Of a DNA stretch of 64,000 nt, positions 51,221 to 60,044 are shown in pieces. The position numbers and the translations under genes are program-made. The notes under the pieces were generated by a model. The model had not been told where the DNA came from and searched no databases. It was given only the letters and a program-made list of their open reading frames with translations. The stretch is taken from the NCBI GenBank assembly GCA_041674745.1, contig JBAYVD010000005.1:62001-126000 (forward strand), read 5' to 3'. Source of the stretch: UBA2040 sp041674745 (GTDB lineage Bacteria; Bacteroidota; Bacteroidia; Flavobacteriales_D; Crocinitomicaceae). Numbering within the stretch: position 1 is the first letter of the stretch; every line of letters begins with the position of its first letter.

Positions 51221-52966
51221 ATGTTCAGATCACACACGTGCGGCGAATTACGCAGTTCAGATATCAATACCGAAGTGACCCTTTCTGGTTGGGTTCAAAA
51301 ATCTCGAGATTTAGGAGGAATGACCTTCGTAGATTTGCGCGACCGTTATGGCATCACGCAGTTGGCTTTCAACTTGGAGGACAAACCTGAATTGACGGAA
51401 GTAGCGAGTAAATTGGGTCGTGAATTTGTGGTGCAAGCCACCGGAACCGTGATTGAACGAAGCAACAAAAATAAAAATCTAGCGACGGGCGATATCGAAA
51501 TCTTGGTGTCGGAATTGAAAATTTTGAACGCCGCCAAAACACCGCCATTCACCATCGAAGATGATACCGACGGCGGTGAAGAATTGCGCGCACAATACCG
51601 TTATTTGGATTTGCGTAGAAAACCAGTTCAAAACAAATTGCAATTGCGCAACAAAGTCGCGCTTCAAACGCGTGTTTACCTCGACGGCGAAGGTTTTTGG
51701 GATGTGGAAACGCCTTACTTGATCAAATCGACGCCGGAAGGAGCCCGCGATTTCGTGGTGCCAAGTCGGATGAACGAAGGGCAATTTTACGCCTTGCCAC
51801 AATCGCCTCAAACGTTCAAACAATTGTTGATGGTTTCCGGTTTCGACCGTTACTACCAAATCGTAAAATGTTTCCGTGACGAGGATTTGCGTGCCGATCG
51901 TCAGCCAGAATTTACACAAATCGACTGCGAAATGGCGTTTGTGGAACAAGAAGATATTTTAAATACGTTTGAAGGATTGATCAAACACCTTTTTAAAACG
52001 GTGCGCGATATCGAGTTTACAGAACCGTTCCCGCGCATGGCGTACAGCGAAGCAATGGAATTGTATGGTTCCGATAAACCGGATATTCGTTTCGACATGC
52101 GTTTTCATGACCTGACGAAATTGACCCAAGGCAAAGATTTCGCGATTTTTGACCAAAGCGAAGCCGTGATTGCGGTTGCGGCACCAGGAGCGGCAGAATA
52201 CACGCGCAAACAATTGGATGCGTTAACCGATTGGGTTCGCCGACCGCAAATTGGCGCCAAAGGTTTGGTGTATGTGAAATGTAACGCAGACGGAACCTAC
52301 AAATCGTCAGTGGATAAATTCTATTCACAAGAAGATTTGGCGGAATGGGCAAAAGCGACCAACGCACAACCCGACGACTTAATTTTGGTTTTAAGCGGCG
52401 ATTTGGACAAGACCCGTAAAATGATGAACGAATTGCGTTTGCACATGGGTAACGAGCTAGGATTGCGCAACCCGAACGAATTCAAACCACTTTGGGTATA
52501 CGATTTCCCGTTGTTGGAATGGGACGAAGAATCCAACCGTTACCACGCGATGCACCACCCGTTCACGTCTCCAAAACCAGAAGACATGGATTTGATCGAT
52601 ACCGATCCCGGAAAAGTTCGCGCCAATGCCTACGATTTGGCCATGAACGGTGTTGAATTGGGCGGTGGTTCCATCCGTATCCACGACCGAAAATTGCAAT
52701 CCAGAATGTTTGACTTGTTGGGCTTCACACCAGAAGAAGCACAAGACCAATTTGGTTTCTTGATGAACGCTTTCGAATACGGAGCACCTCCACACGGTGG
52801 TTTGGCTTTTGGTTTGGATCGTTTGGTGGCAACCATGGGCGGATCAGAATCCATTCGTGATTACATCGCCTTCCCGAAAAACAACTCCGGCCGCGACGTA
52901 ATGATCGATGCGCCTTCTCCATTGGATGAAAAACAATTGGCAGAATTGAATATAAAATTGCGATAA
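51221..52966 (+). CDS. aspS: Aspartyl-tRNA synthetase
   Basis: A 581-residue class IIb synthetase of the bacterial type with a GAD insertion. The N-terminal OB fold starts MFRSHTCGELRSSDINTEVTLSGWVQKSRDLGGMTFVDLRDRYG. Motif 2 is FRDEDLRADRQPEFTQIDCEM (near residue 216) and motif 3 GGLAFGLDRLVATMGG near the C terminus, with the aspartate-binding QSPQTFKQLLMVSGFDRYYQI. It charges tRNA-Asp. GatC in the window suggests that a tRNA-dependent amidation pathway exists, but whether this enzyme is discriminating cannot be read. A terminator follows. Confidence 0.97.
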   Translation: MFRSHTCGELRSSDINTEVTLSGWVQKSRDLGGMTFVDLRDRYGITQLAFNLEDKPELTEVASKLGREFVVQATGTVIERSNKNKNLATGDIEILVSELKILNAAKTPPFTIEDDTDGGEELRAQYRYLDLRRKPVQNKLQLRNKVALQTRVYLDGEGFWDVETPYLIKSTPEGARDFVVPSRMNEGQFYALPQSPQTFKQLLMVSGFDRYYQIVKCFRDEDLRADRQPEFTQIDCEMAFVEQEDILNTFEGLIKHLFKTVRDIEFTEPFPRMAYSEAMELYGSDKPDIRFDMRFHDLTKLTQGKDFAIFDQSEAVIAVAAPGAAEYTRKQLDALTDWVRRPQIGAKGLVYVKCNADGTYKSSVDKFYSQEDLAEWAKATNAQPDDLILVLSGDLDKTRKMMNELRLHMGNELGLRNPNEFKPLWVYDFPLLEWDEESNRYHAMHHPFTSPKPEDMDLIDTDPGKVRANAYDLAMNGVELGGGSIRIHDRKLQSRMFDLLGFTPEEAQDQFGFLMNAFEYGAPPHGGLAFGLDRLVATMGGSESIRDYIAFPKNNSGRDVMIDAPSPLDEKQLAELNIKLR

Positions 52967-52989
52967 ATAGCTTTTATTTTATTGAGGAC

Positions 52990-53036
52990 ACCTCCTTTTC
53001 GCACTTTTTAGAGAAGTGAGAAGGAGGTATTTTTTT
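52990..53036 (+). terminator. aspS terminator
   Basis: ACCTCCTT (52990-52997) pairs with AAGGAGGT (53021-53028), with an inner CACTT/AAGTG stem and a T-run after it. A homologous structure follows the LRR gene at 55745-55790. Confidence 0.75.
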
Positions 53037-53197
53037 GAGGAGAAATAGTTACCCTCACCCCCTTTTGGAGGTTCAACAATTGAATATCAATATTTTAATG
53101 TAAATAAGTAAACCAAAATTTTCATAACTAATAAAAATTTTATTTACATTTATAAGCATTGTACTAGCTTTTTATTACAACTATAAACTAAATCACT

Positions 53198-55732
53198 ATG
53201 AAAAAAATTTCCATTGTATTATTCAGTCTTTTTCTTTCATTTATTGCAAAATCTCAATTTGTTACGATTTCCGATGTAGGGTTTAAAAATTACTTAACAT
53301 TTAATTATCCATCTTGCATGACAGGGAACCAAATGGATACAACTTGTCCGGCAATTTTAAATGCTCTTGTGGTCACAATTTCAAATTCATATGCCGTTAC
53401 AGACATTAATGGAATTCAGTATTTTGACAATTTACATACTTTGGATATTAATAATAACTTTGTAGATTCGTTGCCATACCTACCGCAGAATTTAATAAAC
53501 TTAGCAGTTGCGAATAATGGGTTGACTTATATTCCAAACTTGCCATCATCATTATTGACATTGGGAATTCCTTGGAATTCTGCATTAAACTCAATTCCTG
53601 CGCTCCCTTCTGGTTTGCTTGGCTATGAAAGAAGTGCTACGCCTAGTTTACCCATAGAAACAACTCTTCCTCCATTATTACAATCGTATGGAATTTCATA
53701 TTGCAATGTAATAAATGTGCCACCGTTTCCTTCCTCTTTGACATCAATATCTTTGGATGGGAATGTTAATATGGTAATGCCAATTTTTCCTAGCTCAATA
53801 ACATGGTTGTCAATTGGAGATTTAAACTTGAGTGTATTACCACCATTGCCAAACACCATAAAATACCTCTTTGCTTTTCAAAACAATTTTACTAGTTTGA
53901 CTAGTTTTCCTTCGGATTTAGAAATTCTTTCCGTGCCATCTTGCACAATGCTGACCTACATTGCTAATTTACCAATTTTAACTAATCAACTCACTGCAGA
54001 CGATTGCATATTAGATTCATTAGGAGTGTTGCCGAATTCAATTCAGTCTATCAGTGTGCAAAACAATAATTTAACAGGTTTGCCAAACGTTCCAACCTCC
54101 ACAACTAAATTAAATATAAACAACAATCAAATAACAAATTTACAAAGCTTACCTGCAACTATTTTCGAATTAAATATTTCCAATAATAACCTCAATTGTT
54201 TGCCTTTTTTGCCAAGTAGCTTGATTTATCTTTCAATGAATAACAATCCTTTTACTTGCCTGCCGAACATATTGCCAGTAATGAATGCTACTTTTCAAGC
54301 TTACCCGTTATGTTCTCCAAATGATCCTGTGAACAATCCATTTGGGTGCTTAGGGGCAGAAGGAATACAAGGGTATGTATACGTCGATGGCAATTCTGAT
54401 TGTTTGTTTGACCCAAATGATCTTCCTTTGAAAAACATACCTATAAAACAATATGATGCAAGCGGAGGCTTTGTTGGTTCAACGTCCACCTTTTGGAATG
54501 GGCGATATTATTTCAATACACTAACAGGTCAATTTAATATTATTGTTGATACAATCAACAAGCCTTATGAAGTAGATTGTGTTTATCCGGGAGCTGATAG
54601 TATAGTTAATGTTACGACCGCAAGCCCTTTAATTTCCAATGTGAATTTCGGACTAAAATGTGGTACTGGTTTTGATGTTGGCGCAATGGCTGTCCATGCA
54701 ATTGGCAATGTTTTTCCAGGTCAATATCATACTTTGCAATGTGTTGCGGGTGATATGTCGACTTTCTATAACCTAAACTGTGCCAATGGGCAATCTGGAA
54801 TTGTGACGATAAACGTTACAGGTCTTGTTAACTATTTCGCTCCAGCCGCGGGAAGTTTAACGCCAACTGTATCTGGTAATACTTTTTCTTATTCAATTGC
54901 AGATTTCGGAGCCATAAACCCATTGATTGATTTTGGGTTGGTTTTCGAAACGGATACTACTGCAAATTCAATGGATGTAGTTTGTGTTCAGGTAATCGTT
55001 GCATCAACGACGGCAGACAACAATTCTACAAATGACACTTTAGTTTATTGCTACGACGTAGTCAACTCGTATGACCCGAACAATAAAACCGTTTATCCAA
55101 AAACAGTTCTTCCTTTGTACGAAGACTATTTAATTTATACGGTCAATTTTCAGAATACTGGTACCGCACCAGCAATAAATATTCGTTTGGAAGATCCTTT
55201 GTCTAGTCTTTTGGATTATTCTACTTTTGAGGTTATCAATTATTCTCACGATATGTATTTCGGATTAAACAATGGCATTGTTAAATTCCATTTTCCAAAC
55301 ATCAACTTAGTTGATTCAAGTGTTTCGCAAGCGAATTCAAAAGGTTTTGTAACATACAAGATAAAGCCAATTGGAGGATTGACTGAAGGAACGACAATTC
55401 CAAATAAAGCCCATATTTACTTTGACTACAATGCCCCCATTACAACAAACACAGTCTTCACAAATTTTCAAACTACAAATTCATTGGCCCATTTACAATC
55501 AGAGAAATCTATTTTATATCCGAATCCAAATGACGGTTTGTTCAGTATTACTGGTACAAGCAATGGTGAGGAAATTTATATATACGACTTCATGGGACGG
55601 CAAATGGATTTCCGTTCCTCTATAACCAATGGTACCCTACAAGTCGAAATTGAAAATGCTCAAAAAGGAATTTATATTATAAAACTTTTCATCGAAAACA
55701 CTGAAAAATATATCAAAATTCAAGTTTTATAA
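53198..55732 (+). CDS. Secreted leucine-rich-repeat protein with DUF7619-like region and T9SS signal
   Basis: An 844-residue protein: signal peptide MKKISIVLFSLFLSFIAKSQ, then about 340 residues of short leucine-rich repeats of the L-P-x-L-P type (for example LTYIPNLPSSLLTLGIP, LPNTIKYLFAFQNNFTSLTSFP). A B-like domain begins GYVYVDGNSDCLFDPNDLPLKNIPI, followed by a region with SYDPNNKTVYPKTVLPLYEDYLIYTVNFQNTGTAPAINIRLEDPL...KAHIYFDYNAPI, the repeat-domain type often labelled DUF7619. The last ~75 residues (LYPNPNDGLFSITGTSNGEEIYIYDFMGRQ...) are a T9SS type A sorting domain. Function is unknown; surface adhesion is the usual guess. The gene is AT-rich. Confidence 0.82.
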   Translation: MKKISIVLFSLFLSFIAKSQFVTISDVGFKNYLTFNYPSCMTGNQMDTTCPAILNALVVTISNSYAVTDINGIQYFDNLHTLDINNNFVDSLPYLPQNLINLAVANNGLTYIPNLPSSLLTLGIPWNSALNSIPALPSGLLGYERSATPSLPIETTLPPLLQSYGISYCNVINVPPFPSSLTSISLDGNVNMVMPIFPSSITWLSIGDLNLSVLPPLPNTIKYLFAFQNNFTSLTSFPSDLEILSVPSCTMLTYIANLPILTNQLTADDCILDSLGVLPNSIQSISVQNNNLTGLPNVPTSTTKLNINNNQITNLQSLPATIFELNISNNNLNCLPFLPSSLIYLSMNNNPFTCLPNILPVMNATFQAYPLCSPNDPVNNPFGCLGAEGIQGYVYVDGNSDCLFDPNDLPLKNIPIKQYDASGGFVGSTSTFWNGRYYFNTLTGQFNIIVDTINKPYEVDCVYPGADSIVNVTTASPLISNVNFGLKCGTGFDVGAMAVHAIGNVFPGQYHTLQCVAGDMSTFYNLNCANGQSGIVTINVTGLVNYFAPAAGSLTPTVSGNTFSYSIADFGAINPLIDFGLVFETDTTANSMDVVCVQVIVASTTADNNSTNDTLVYCYDVVNSYDPNNKTVYPKTVLPLYEDYLIYTVNFQNTGTAPAINIRLEDPLSSLLDYSTFEVINYSHDMYFGLNNGIVKFHFPNINLVDSSVSQANSKGFVTYKIKPIGGLTEGTTIPNKAHIYFDYNAPITTNTVFTNFQTTNSLAHLQSEKSILYPNPNDGLFSITGTSNGEEIYIYDFMGRQMDFRSSITNGTLQVEIENAQKGIYIIKLFIENTEKYIKIQVL

Positions 55733-55744
55733 TGTAATTCTGGG

Positions 55745-55790
55745 CACCTCCTTTTAGACTTTGTTGAGAAGTGCGGGGAGGTGTTTTTTT
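55745..55790 (+). terminator. Terminator of the LRR gene
   Basis: CACCTCC (55745-55751) pairs with GGAGGTG (55777-55783), with an inner ACTT/AAGT stem and seven T after it. Its sequence is a diverged copy of the aspS terminator. Confidence 0.75.
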
Positions 55791-55827
55791 ATGTGGGTAT
55801 ATTCAAAAAAAACCTATTTTTAAGTCA

Positions 55828-56403
55828 ATGAAAAAGCAAATTCTATTTTTTCTTTTGCTATTTACGAGTGCAACTAGTACCGCACAAAATGACTATTTCA
55901 AACCGAGCGACACTACTTTTAAATTAGGAGCCATTCTCGAAACCGATTGGGATTTCAGCTATCCATTCTGTGTTAAAAGTGACTTAAATAACCGCGTTTC
56001 ATACATGAGAAGACCAGAATTCTTAGATACCCTCTGCTCTTTTCTGAAAAATCATCCAGAAATAGTACTTGAAATATCAATACACACAGTTGCTCGTGGA
56101 AGTGAAAAATCGAATTTGACATTATCCGAAAGCAGAGCAATTGAACTTGCAGAAATTCTCTTGAAAAAGGGGGTCTCCAATCATCAATTAAGCTGGAAAG
56201 GAATGGGAGAATCTACACCACTTGTGCTTTTTAATTGCAATGATGCATTTGCAAAGTTTTCCGTTCCCAATGTTGATTGTAAAACAATAACACTAACCGA
56301 AGATTATATAAATTCGTTTAAAATAAACGACAAGGAAACTTTTGAACGATTGCATCAGATGAATAGAAGAACGGAGTTTAGAATTGTGGAAATAAATAAT
56401 TAA
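55828..56403 (+). CDS. Small OmpA-domain protein
   Basis: From ATG 55828 the product is 191 residues with a signal peptide (MKKQILFFLLLFTSATSTAQ). The C-terminal half has an OmpA-like peptidoglycan-binding pattern: LDTLCSFLKNHPEIVLEISIHTVARGSEKSNLTLSESRAIELAEILLKKGVSNHQLSWKGMGESTP, with the conserved arginine in SESRA. No membrane barrel or lipobox is present, so it is likely periplasmic. The longer frame from 55771 overlaps the preceding terminator and is not used. Confidence 0.8.
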   Translation: MKKQILFFLLLFTSATSTAQNDYFKPSDTTFKLGAILETDWDFSYPFCVKSDLNNRVSYMRRPEFLDTLCSFLKNHPEIVLEISIHTVARGSEKSNLTLSESRAIELAEILLKKGVSNHQLSWKGMGESTPLVLFNCNDAFAKFSVPNVDCKTITLTEDYINSFKINDKETFERLHQMNRRTEFRIVEINN

Positions 56404-56451
56404 CCTTTAAGGATAAGACCAAAAATAATCGGAACACTTAAAATTCATAAA

Positions 56452-56601
56452 ATGATGGCGGGAAATTGGGCGGTGATGAATGATATTAAAAACGCTCCAA
56501 ATAAAATTATTGTTCCTTGCCGAACTCTTCAGCATGGTGAGGAAATTATTAAAAAGATGGGAAGCATGGAGATGTTATTCATGTTGGGTGAAAATTGTTA
56601 A
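56452..56601 (+). CDS. Small ORF of unknown function
   Basis: A 49-codon frame (MMAGNWAVMNDIKNAPNKII...EMLFMLGENC) that ends one base before the next gene's ATG. It is in the same frame as the OmpA gene and is open all the way back to that gene's stop at 56401. No family is recognised. It may be a gene remnant or chance. Confidence 0.25.
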   Translation: MMAGNWAVMNDIKNAPNKIIVPCRTLQHGEEIIKKMGSMEMLFMLGENC

Positions 56602-56602
56602 A

Positions 56603-56974
56603 ATGAACTCAAACTATATTATCAAATCAACTGCAGGTCTCAAGGTACGAAAATCAGCAAGCGGAATATATACTGTTTGGGCCCCAAACCATCAAGGAAT
56701 AGTAACACCAAAACTTACATTTAAAGCTGAAGAAAATGGTACCGTGAAATTCGTGCGTTCCAATCGTCAATATAGACCAATTGCCATAAACTCCCTTGTT
56801 ACGTATGCACTGATGATAACGTTTTATTTTTTCGATTCCGAGCAATATTTTCCATTAGAACAGGTCGTTACTATTTTTCTAGGTATTCTTGGTTTCTTCA
56901 TTTTACTAAATAGTATGTTAGTCCATGCAACAAAATCGAAAGTGAGGCGACAATTGAAAAAAGTAAGGAATTAA
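56603..56974 (+). CDS. Small two-helix membrane protein of unknown function
   Basis: From ATG 56603 the product is 123 residues. Residues 1-55 are soluble (MNSNYIIKSTAGLKVRKSASGIYTVWAPNHQG), then two hydrophobic helices (about 62-78, INSLVTYALMITFYFFD, and about 86-107, VVTIFLGILGFFILLNSMLVHA), then a basic tail KSKVRRQLKKVRN. It is AT-rich. The frame extends to 56480, but those extra residues overlap the small ORF and look non-coding. Function unknown. Confidence 0.5.
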   Translation: MNSNYIIKSTAGLKVRKSASGIYTVWAPNHQGIVTPKLTFKAEENGTVKFVRSNRQYRPIAINSLVTYALMITFYFFDSEQYFPLEQVVTIFLGILGFFILLNSMLVHATKSKVRRQLKKVRN

Positions 56975-57003
56975 ATCAAAACTCAATCACCAAAAAAAAC
57001 CCT

Positions 57004-57156
57004 TATCTTTGATACACTATGATCAAGCAGGTAAAAGATAGCTTAGAGAATATAATTGCACTTTGCAAAACGCATGGTGTAGATTCTATTGCGCTATTTG
57101 GTTCTGCGGCTAGTGGCACTATGAATGAGATCGCCCAAAAATCCTGTTTCAATTGA
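57004..57156 (+). pseudogene. Truncated MNT-type nucleotidyltransferase gene
   Basis: TATCTTTG (57004-57011), a perfect -7 box, precedes ATG 57019. The frame reads MIKQVKDSLENIIALCKTHGVDSIALFGSAASGTMNEIAQKSCFN and stops at 57156. The LFGSAASG segment is the GSxxxG nucleotidyltransferase motif of minimal nucleotidyltransferases, which are often antitoxin-like partners of HEPN proteins. The SDxDL metal-binding half is missing. It is a 45-residue remnant that may still be transcribed. 57157-57328 has no recognisable gene. Confidence 0.6.
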
Positions 57157-57328
57157 AGAAATCACGCGTTCAAAGGTAGATTTCAAAGCAGCCTAAAATT
57201 CTCAAAACCTTTCTCCCCGTATTTTCAGAAAATTGTTAAATTCGAAGGGAAATAAACGATTGTAGGAATTTTTCAATTGTTGTATTGCCAAAATATAAAC
57301 CTAGTAACCTCGTTAAAAAATAAAACCC

Positions 57329-58588
57329 ATGACGACAGCAGCAGAAGCCGTAAAAAATATAAAAAGTGGCGACAACGTTTTTATTCACTCTGCAGCAGCG
57401 GTGCCTACTTCTTTGGTAGCCGCCATGACGGAACGACACGAAGAATTGCGCGACGTAAGTATCTACCAAATTCATACGGAAGGTCCCGCGCCTTATGCCA
57501 ATCCGGCCTACAAGGCTTCGTTTAAAGTAAAGTCCTTTTTTGTTGGATCGAACATCCGTGACGTGATTCAAAACGGAAGCGGTAGTTACATTCCCATTTT
57601 CTTGAGTGAGGTTCCTGGTTTGTTTCGAAAAGGAATTATTCCCATTGATGTGGCATTGATTACGGTTTCACCTCCCGACAAGCACGGTTATTGTTCGTTG
57701 GGAACTTCTGTAGACATTTCACTAGCGGCAACACAATGTGCGAAAATCGTGATTGCACAAATCAATGATCAAATGCCGCGAACACATGGCGATGGTCTGA
57801 TTCACATCAGTAAAATTACGCACCAAGTAGAACATTCTCAACCGTTACCCGAAGTAAGTTATCCAGAATTAACGGACGAAATTAAAGCCATTGGCAAGCA
57901 TATTTGCGAGCTAATTGAAGATGGATCGACTTTGCAAATGGGCATCGGTGCTATTCCAAATGCGGTCCTTTCTTATCTTGGCAATCACAAGAATTTAGGC
58001 ATTCACTCTGAAATGTTTTCGGACGGTGTTTTGTCCTTGGTGGAAAAAGGCGTTATCAACGGCTCGCGCAAGAAGAAATACGTCGGTATGGTGGTTTCGT
58101 CCTTTGTGGTGGGAAGCAAAAAATTATTTGATTTCATAGATGACAATCCAATGGTGCAATTGCTCGATTTTGAATACGTCAACAACACGGCCGTGATCAA
58201 GCAAAATCCAAAAGTGGTGGCCATCAATAGCGCGATTGAAATTGATTTGACTGGTCAAGTTTGTGCCGATTCCATTGGCAACAAAATATTTTCAGGCGTT
58301 GGTGGGCAAATGGATTTTATCCGCGGCGCATCGCTTTCAGAAGGTGGAAAACCAATTATCGCGTTGACCTCCACGACCAGCAAAGGCGAATCCAAAATTG
58401 TTCCTTTCCTGAAACAAGGTGCGGGCGTCGTGACTACACGTGCGCATGTGCATTATGTGGTAACGGAATACGGTGTTGCGAATTTGTATGGAAAAACAAT
58501 CGGTGAACGTGTGAAATTATTGATCAACATTGCACACCCCGCGCATCGAGAGCAATTACTAGAAAGCAGTAAACTTATTTTGGCGTAA
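57329..58588 (+). CDS. Acetyl-CoA hydrolase / CoA-transferase family protein
   Basis: A 419-residue family I-like CoA-transferase. It starts MTTAAEAVKNIKSGDNVFIHSAAAVPTSLVAAMTERHEELRDVSIYQIHTEG. Further blocks are VPGLFRKGIIPIDVALITVSPPDKHGYCSLGTSVD, LIEDGSTLQMGIGAIPNAVLSYLGNHKNLGIHSEMFSDG (catalytic Glu in HSEMF), VFSGVGGQMDFIRGASLS and VTTRAHVHYVVTEYGVANLYGKTIGERVKLLINIAHPAHRE. These are typical of 4-hydroxybutyrate CoA-transferase and acetyl-CoA hydrolase groups. It would exchange CoA between acetate and a short acid. The exact substrate is not readable. No -7 box is obvious. Confidence 0.9.
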   Translation: MTTAAEAVKNIKSGDNVFIHSAAAVPTSLVAAMTERHEELRDVSIYQIHTEGPAPYANPAYKASFKVKSFFVGSNIRDVIQNGSGSYIPIFLSEVPGLFRKGIIPIDVALITVSPPDKHGYCSLGTSVDISLAATQCAKIVIAQINDQMPRTHGDGLIHISKITHQVEHSQPLPEVSYPELTDEIKAIGKHICELIEDGSTLQMGIGAIPNAVLSYLGNHKNLGIHSEMFSDGVLSLVEKGVINGSRKKKYVGMVVSSFVVGSKKLFDFIDDNPMVQLLDFEYVNNTAVIKQNPKVVAINSAIEIDLTGQVCADSIGNKIFSGVGGQMDFIRGASLSEGGKPIIALTSTTSKGESKIVPFLKQGAGVVTTRAHVHYVVTEYGVANLYGKTIGERVKLLINIAHPAHREQLLESSKLILA

Positions 58589-58612
58589 TCGCTTGTTTAG
58601 GGCAATCGATTC

Positions 58613-60037
58613 ATGTTCATACAAAAAACAATTCTTGTTCCTCTACTCATTTTTGGGAGCAATGTTTGTTTTTTACTCTTGTATTTCGTTCTCTGTTTCA
58701 ACAATAGATTAGCGGCAGATGATTTCCATTTCCTTCACAACGTAAACGATTACGGAGTGATGGCTGGAACCCTTGAAGAATACGCCAGTTGGAGTTCGCG
58801 TTGGACATCGGTTGGGCTCAATCACTTGGTTTTGTGGTTTTACCAGAAGACACCTTTCGCCTTGTTTCTTTTTGGCCTTTTCAATTTAATGGTATTCGTT
58901 TTCACGCTTTATTTTTTAGCCAAAAACGTGCTGCTGTTGCTGAAAATTTCACCAGAAAGTCTTTACTCTGATCATTCCGTGCGCTTTAACCGTTGGCAGC
59001 TACTCAACAACGGTGTTTTCTTGGTGAGCATTGCCTTTATTGCTTCGATTAAAGTCGATGAAACTTGGTTTTGGCTTTGCGCTTCTACCACTTATTTGTG
59101 GAGCAATGTTTTGTTTTTGATGGGTTTGGTAACGGTCATTTCACAAAAGAATAGTTCGACGATTACTTTTTTGGGCCTATTCGCATTTGTCTATGTTGGC
59201 GGAAGCAGCGGACCGTTGGCCTTGATTGCGCTGTTGATATTGGTGTTATTGCCCGTCTATTTACTCCGCAAGAAATCCACTTTTGAATTGAATAAACCAC
59301 TGCTCCTCCAACGTTCCGCGCTTGGGTTTGTATTTTGTTTGGCCGCTCTTTTGATTCTCTATTTCGCAAAAGGAAACCGAGTTCGAGAACAATTTTTTGA
59401 CGAAATCAGTTTTGGCTACAGCCTGGTGTTGAACGTGAAAATGGTTGGCATTCTTTTTCTAAAACGTATCGTCTACGTCTTGCCGTTCATCCTGGTGCTT
59501 TGTCTGCCGATGGTTGCCATCGCCAATCGTCACAAAGGAAATACGGCGGATTCCAACTGGAAACGGAACCTGGTTTATCTCACCTTGACTTATTTCATCA
59601 CCGTTTATTTGTTCCAACTTTCCATCACCTACAAAACGCAAGATGTCGGCGCCTACCGAGCGTTGTTTTTCGTCACAATTTGCACCATCGCGTACGTTTT
59701 AGCGCTTTATTATCAAATTGGTAAGAATCTATCCTTCAGTCGTGCTTTTGCGTTTTATTCAACGGTGATTCCACTTGGCCTTTCTACCTTGTATTTTGGC
59801 TATCAATTTGTGCACCAGCAATCCATCGTGTCAAAGTATGCAAAAGCGTATGACGAGCGCATCCAGTTGGTAAAAGCGCAAGACAGCACCCTCCAACTTT
59901 TGGAACTAAAACCTTTACCGAATTCCGGGCTACTTTATTCCGCCGAGTTATCAGCCGACACGACGTATTTCACCAATCAACATTTCAAGGCAGGATTGAA
60001 TGTAAAGTTTAACGTAATCGTCCAAAAAGAGGATTGA
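58613..60037 (+). CDS. Polytopic membrane protein, DUF6056-like
   Basis: A 474-residue inner-membrane protein with 10 or more hydrophobic helices (for example ILVPLLIFGSNVCFLLLYFVLCF, ALFLFGLFNLMVFVFTLYFLAKN). The first extracytoplasmic loop has LAADDFHFLHNVNDYGVMAGTLEEYASWSSRWTSVGLNHL. A DD motif after the first helix plus W-x-R-W is what I recall of DUF6056, a GT-C-like glycosyltransferase-related group. No catalytic role is shown for it. It follows the CoA-transferase gene by 24 bases on the same strand, and the function is unknown. Confidence 0.6.
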   Translation: MFIQKTILVPLLIFGSNVCFLLLYFVLCFNNRLAADDFHFLHNVNDYGVMAGTLEEYASWSSRWTSVGLNHLVLWFYQKTPFALFLFGLFNLMVFVFTLYFLAKNVLLLLKISPESLYSDHSVRFNRWQLLNNGVFLVSIAFIASIKVDETWFWLCASTTYLWSNVLFLMGLVTVISQKNSSTITFLGLFAFVYVGGSSGPLALIALLILVLLPVYLLRKKSTFELNKPLLLQRSALGFVFCLAALLILYFAKGNRVREQFFDEISFGYSLVLNVKMVGILFLKRIVYVLPFILVLCLPMVAIANRHKGNTADSNWKRNLVYLTLTYFITVYLFQLSITYKTQDVGAYRALFFVTICTIAYVLALYYQIGKNLSFSRAFAFYSTVIPLGLSTLYFGYQFVHQQSIVSKYAKAYDERIQLVKAQDSTLQLLELKPLPNSGLLYSAELSADTTYFTNQHFKAGLNVKFNVIVQKED

Positions 60038-60044
60038 ATTTGGG

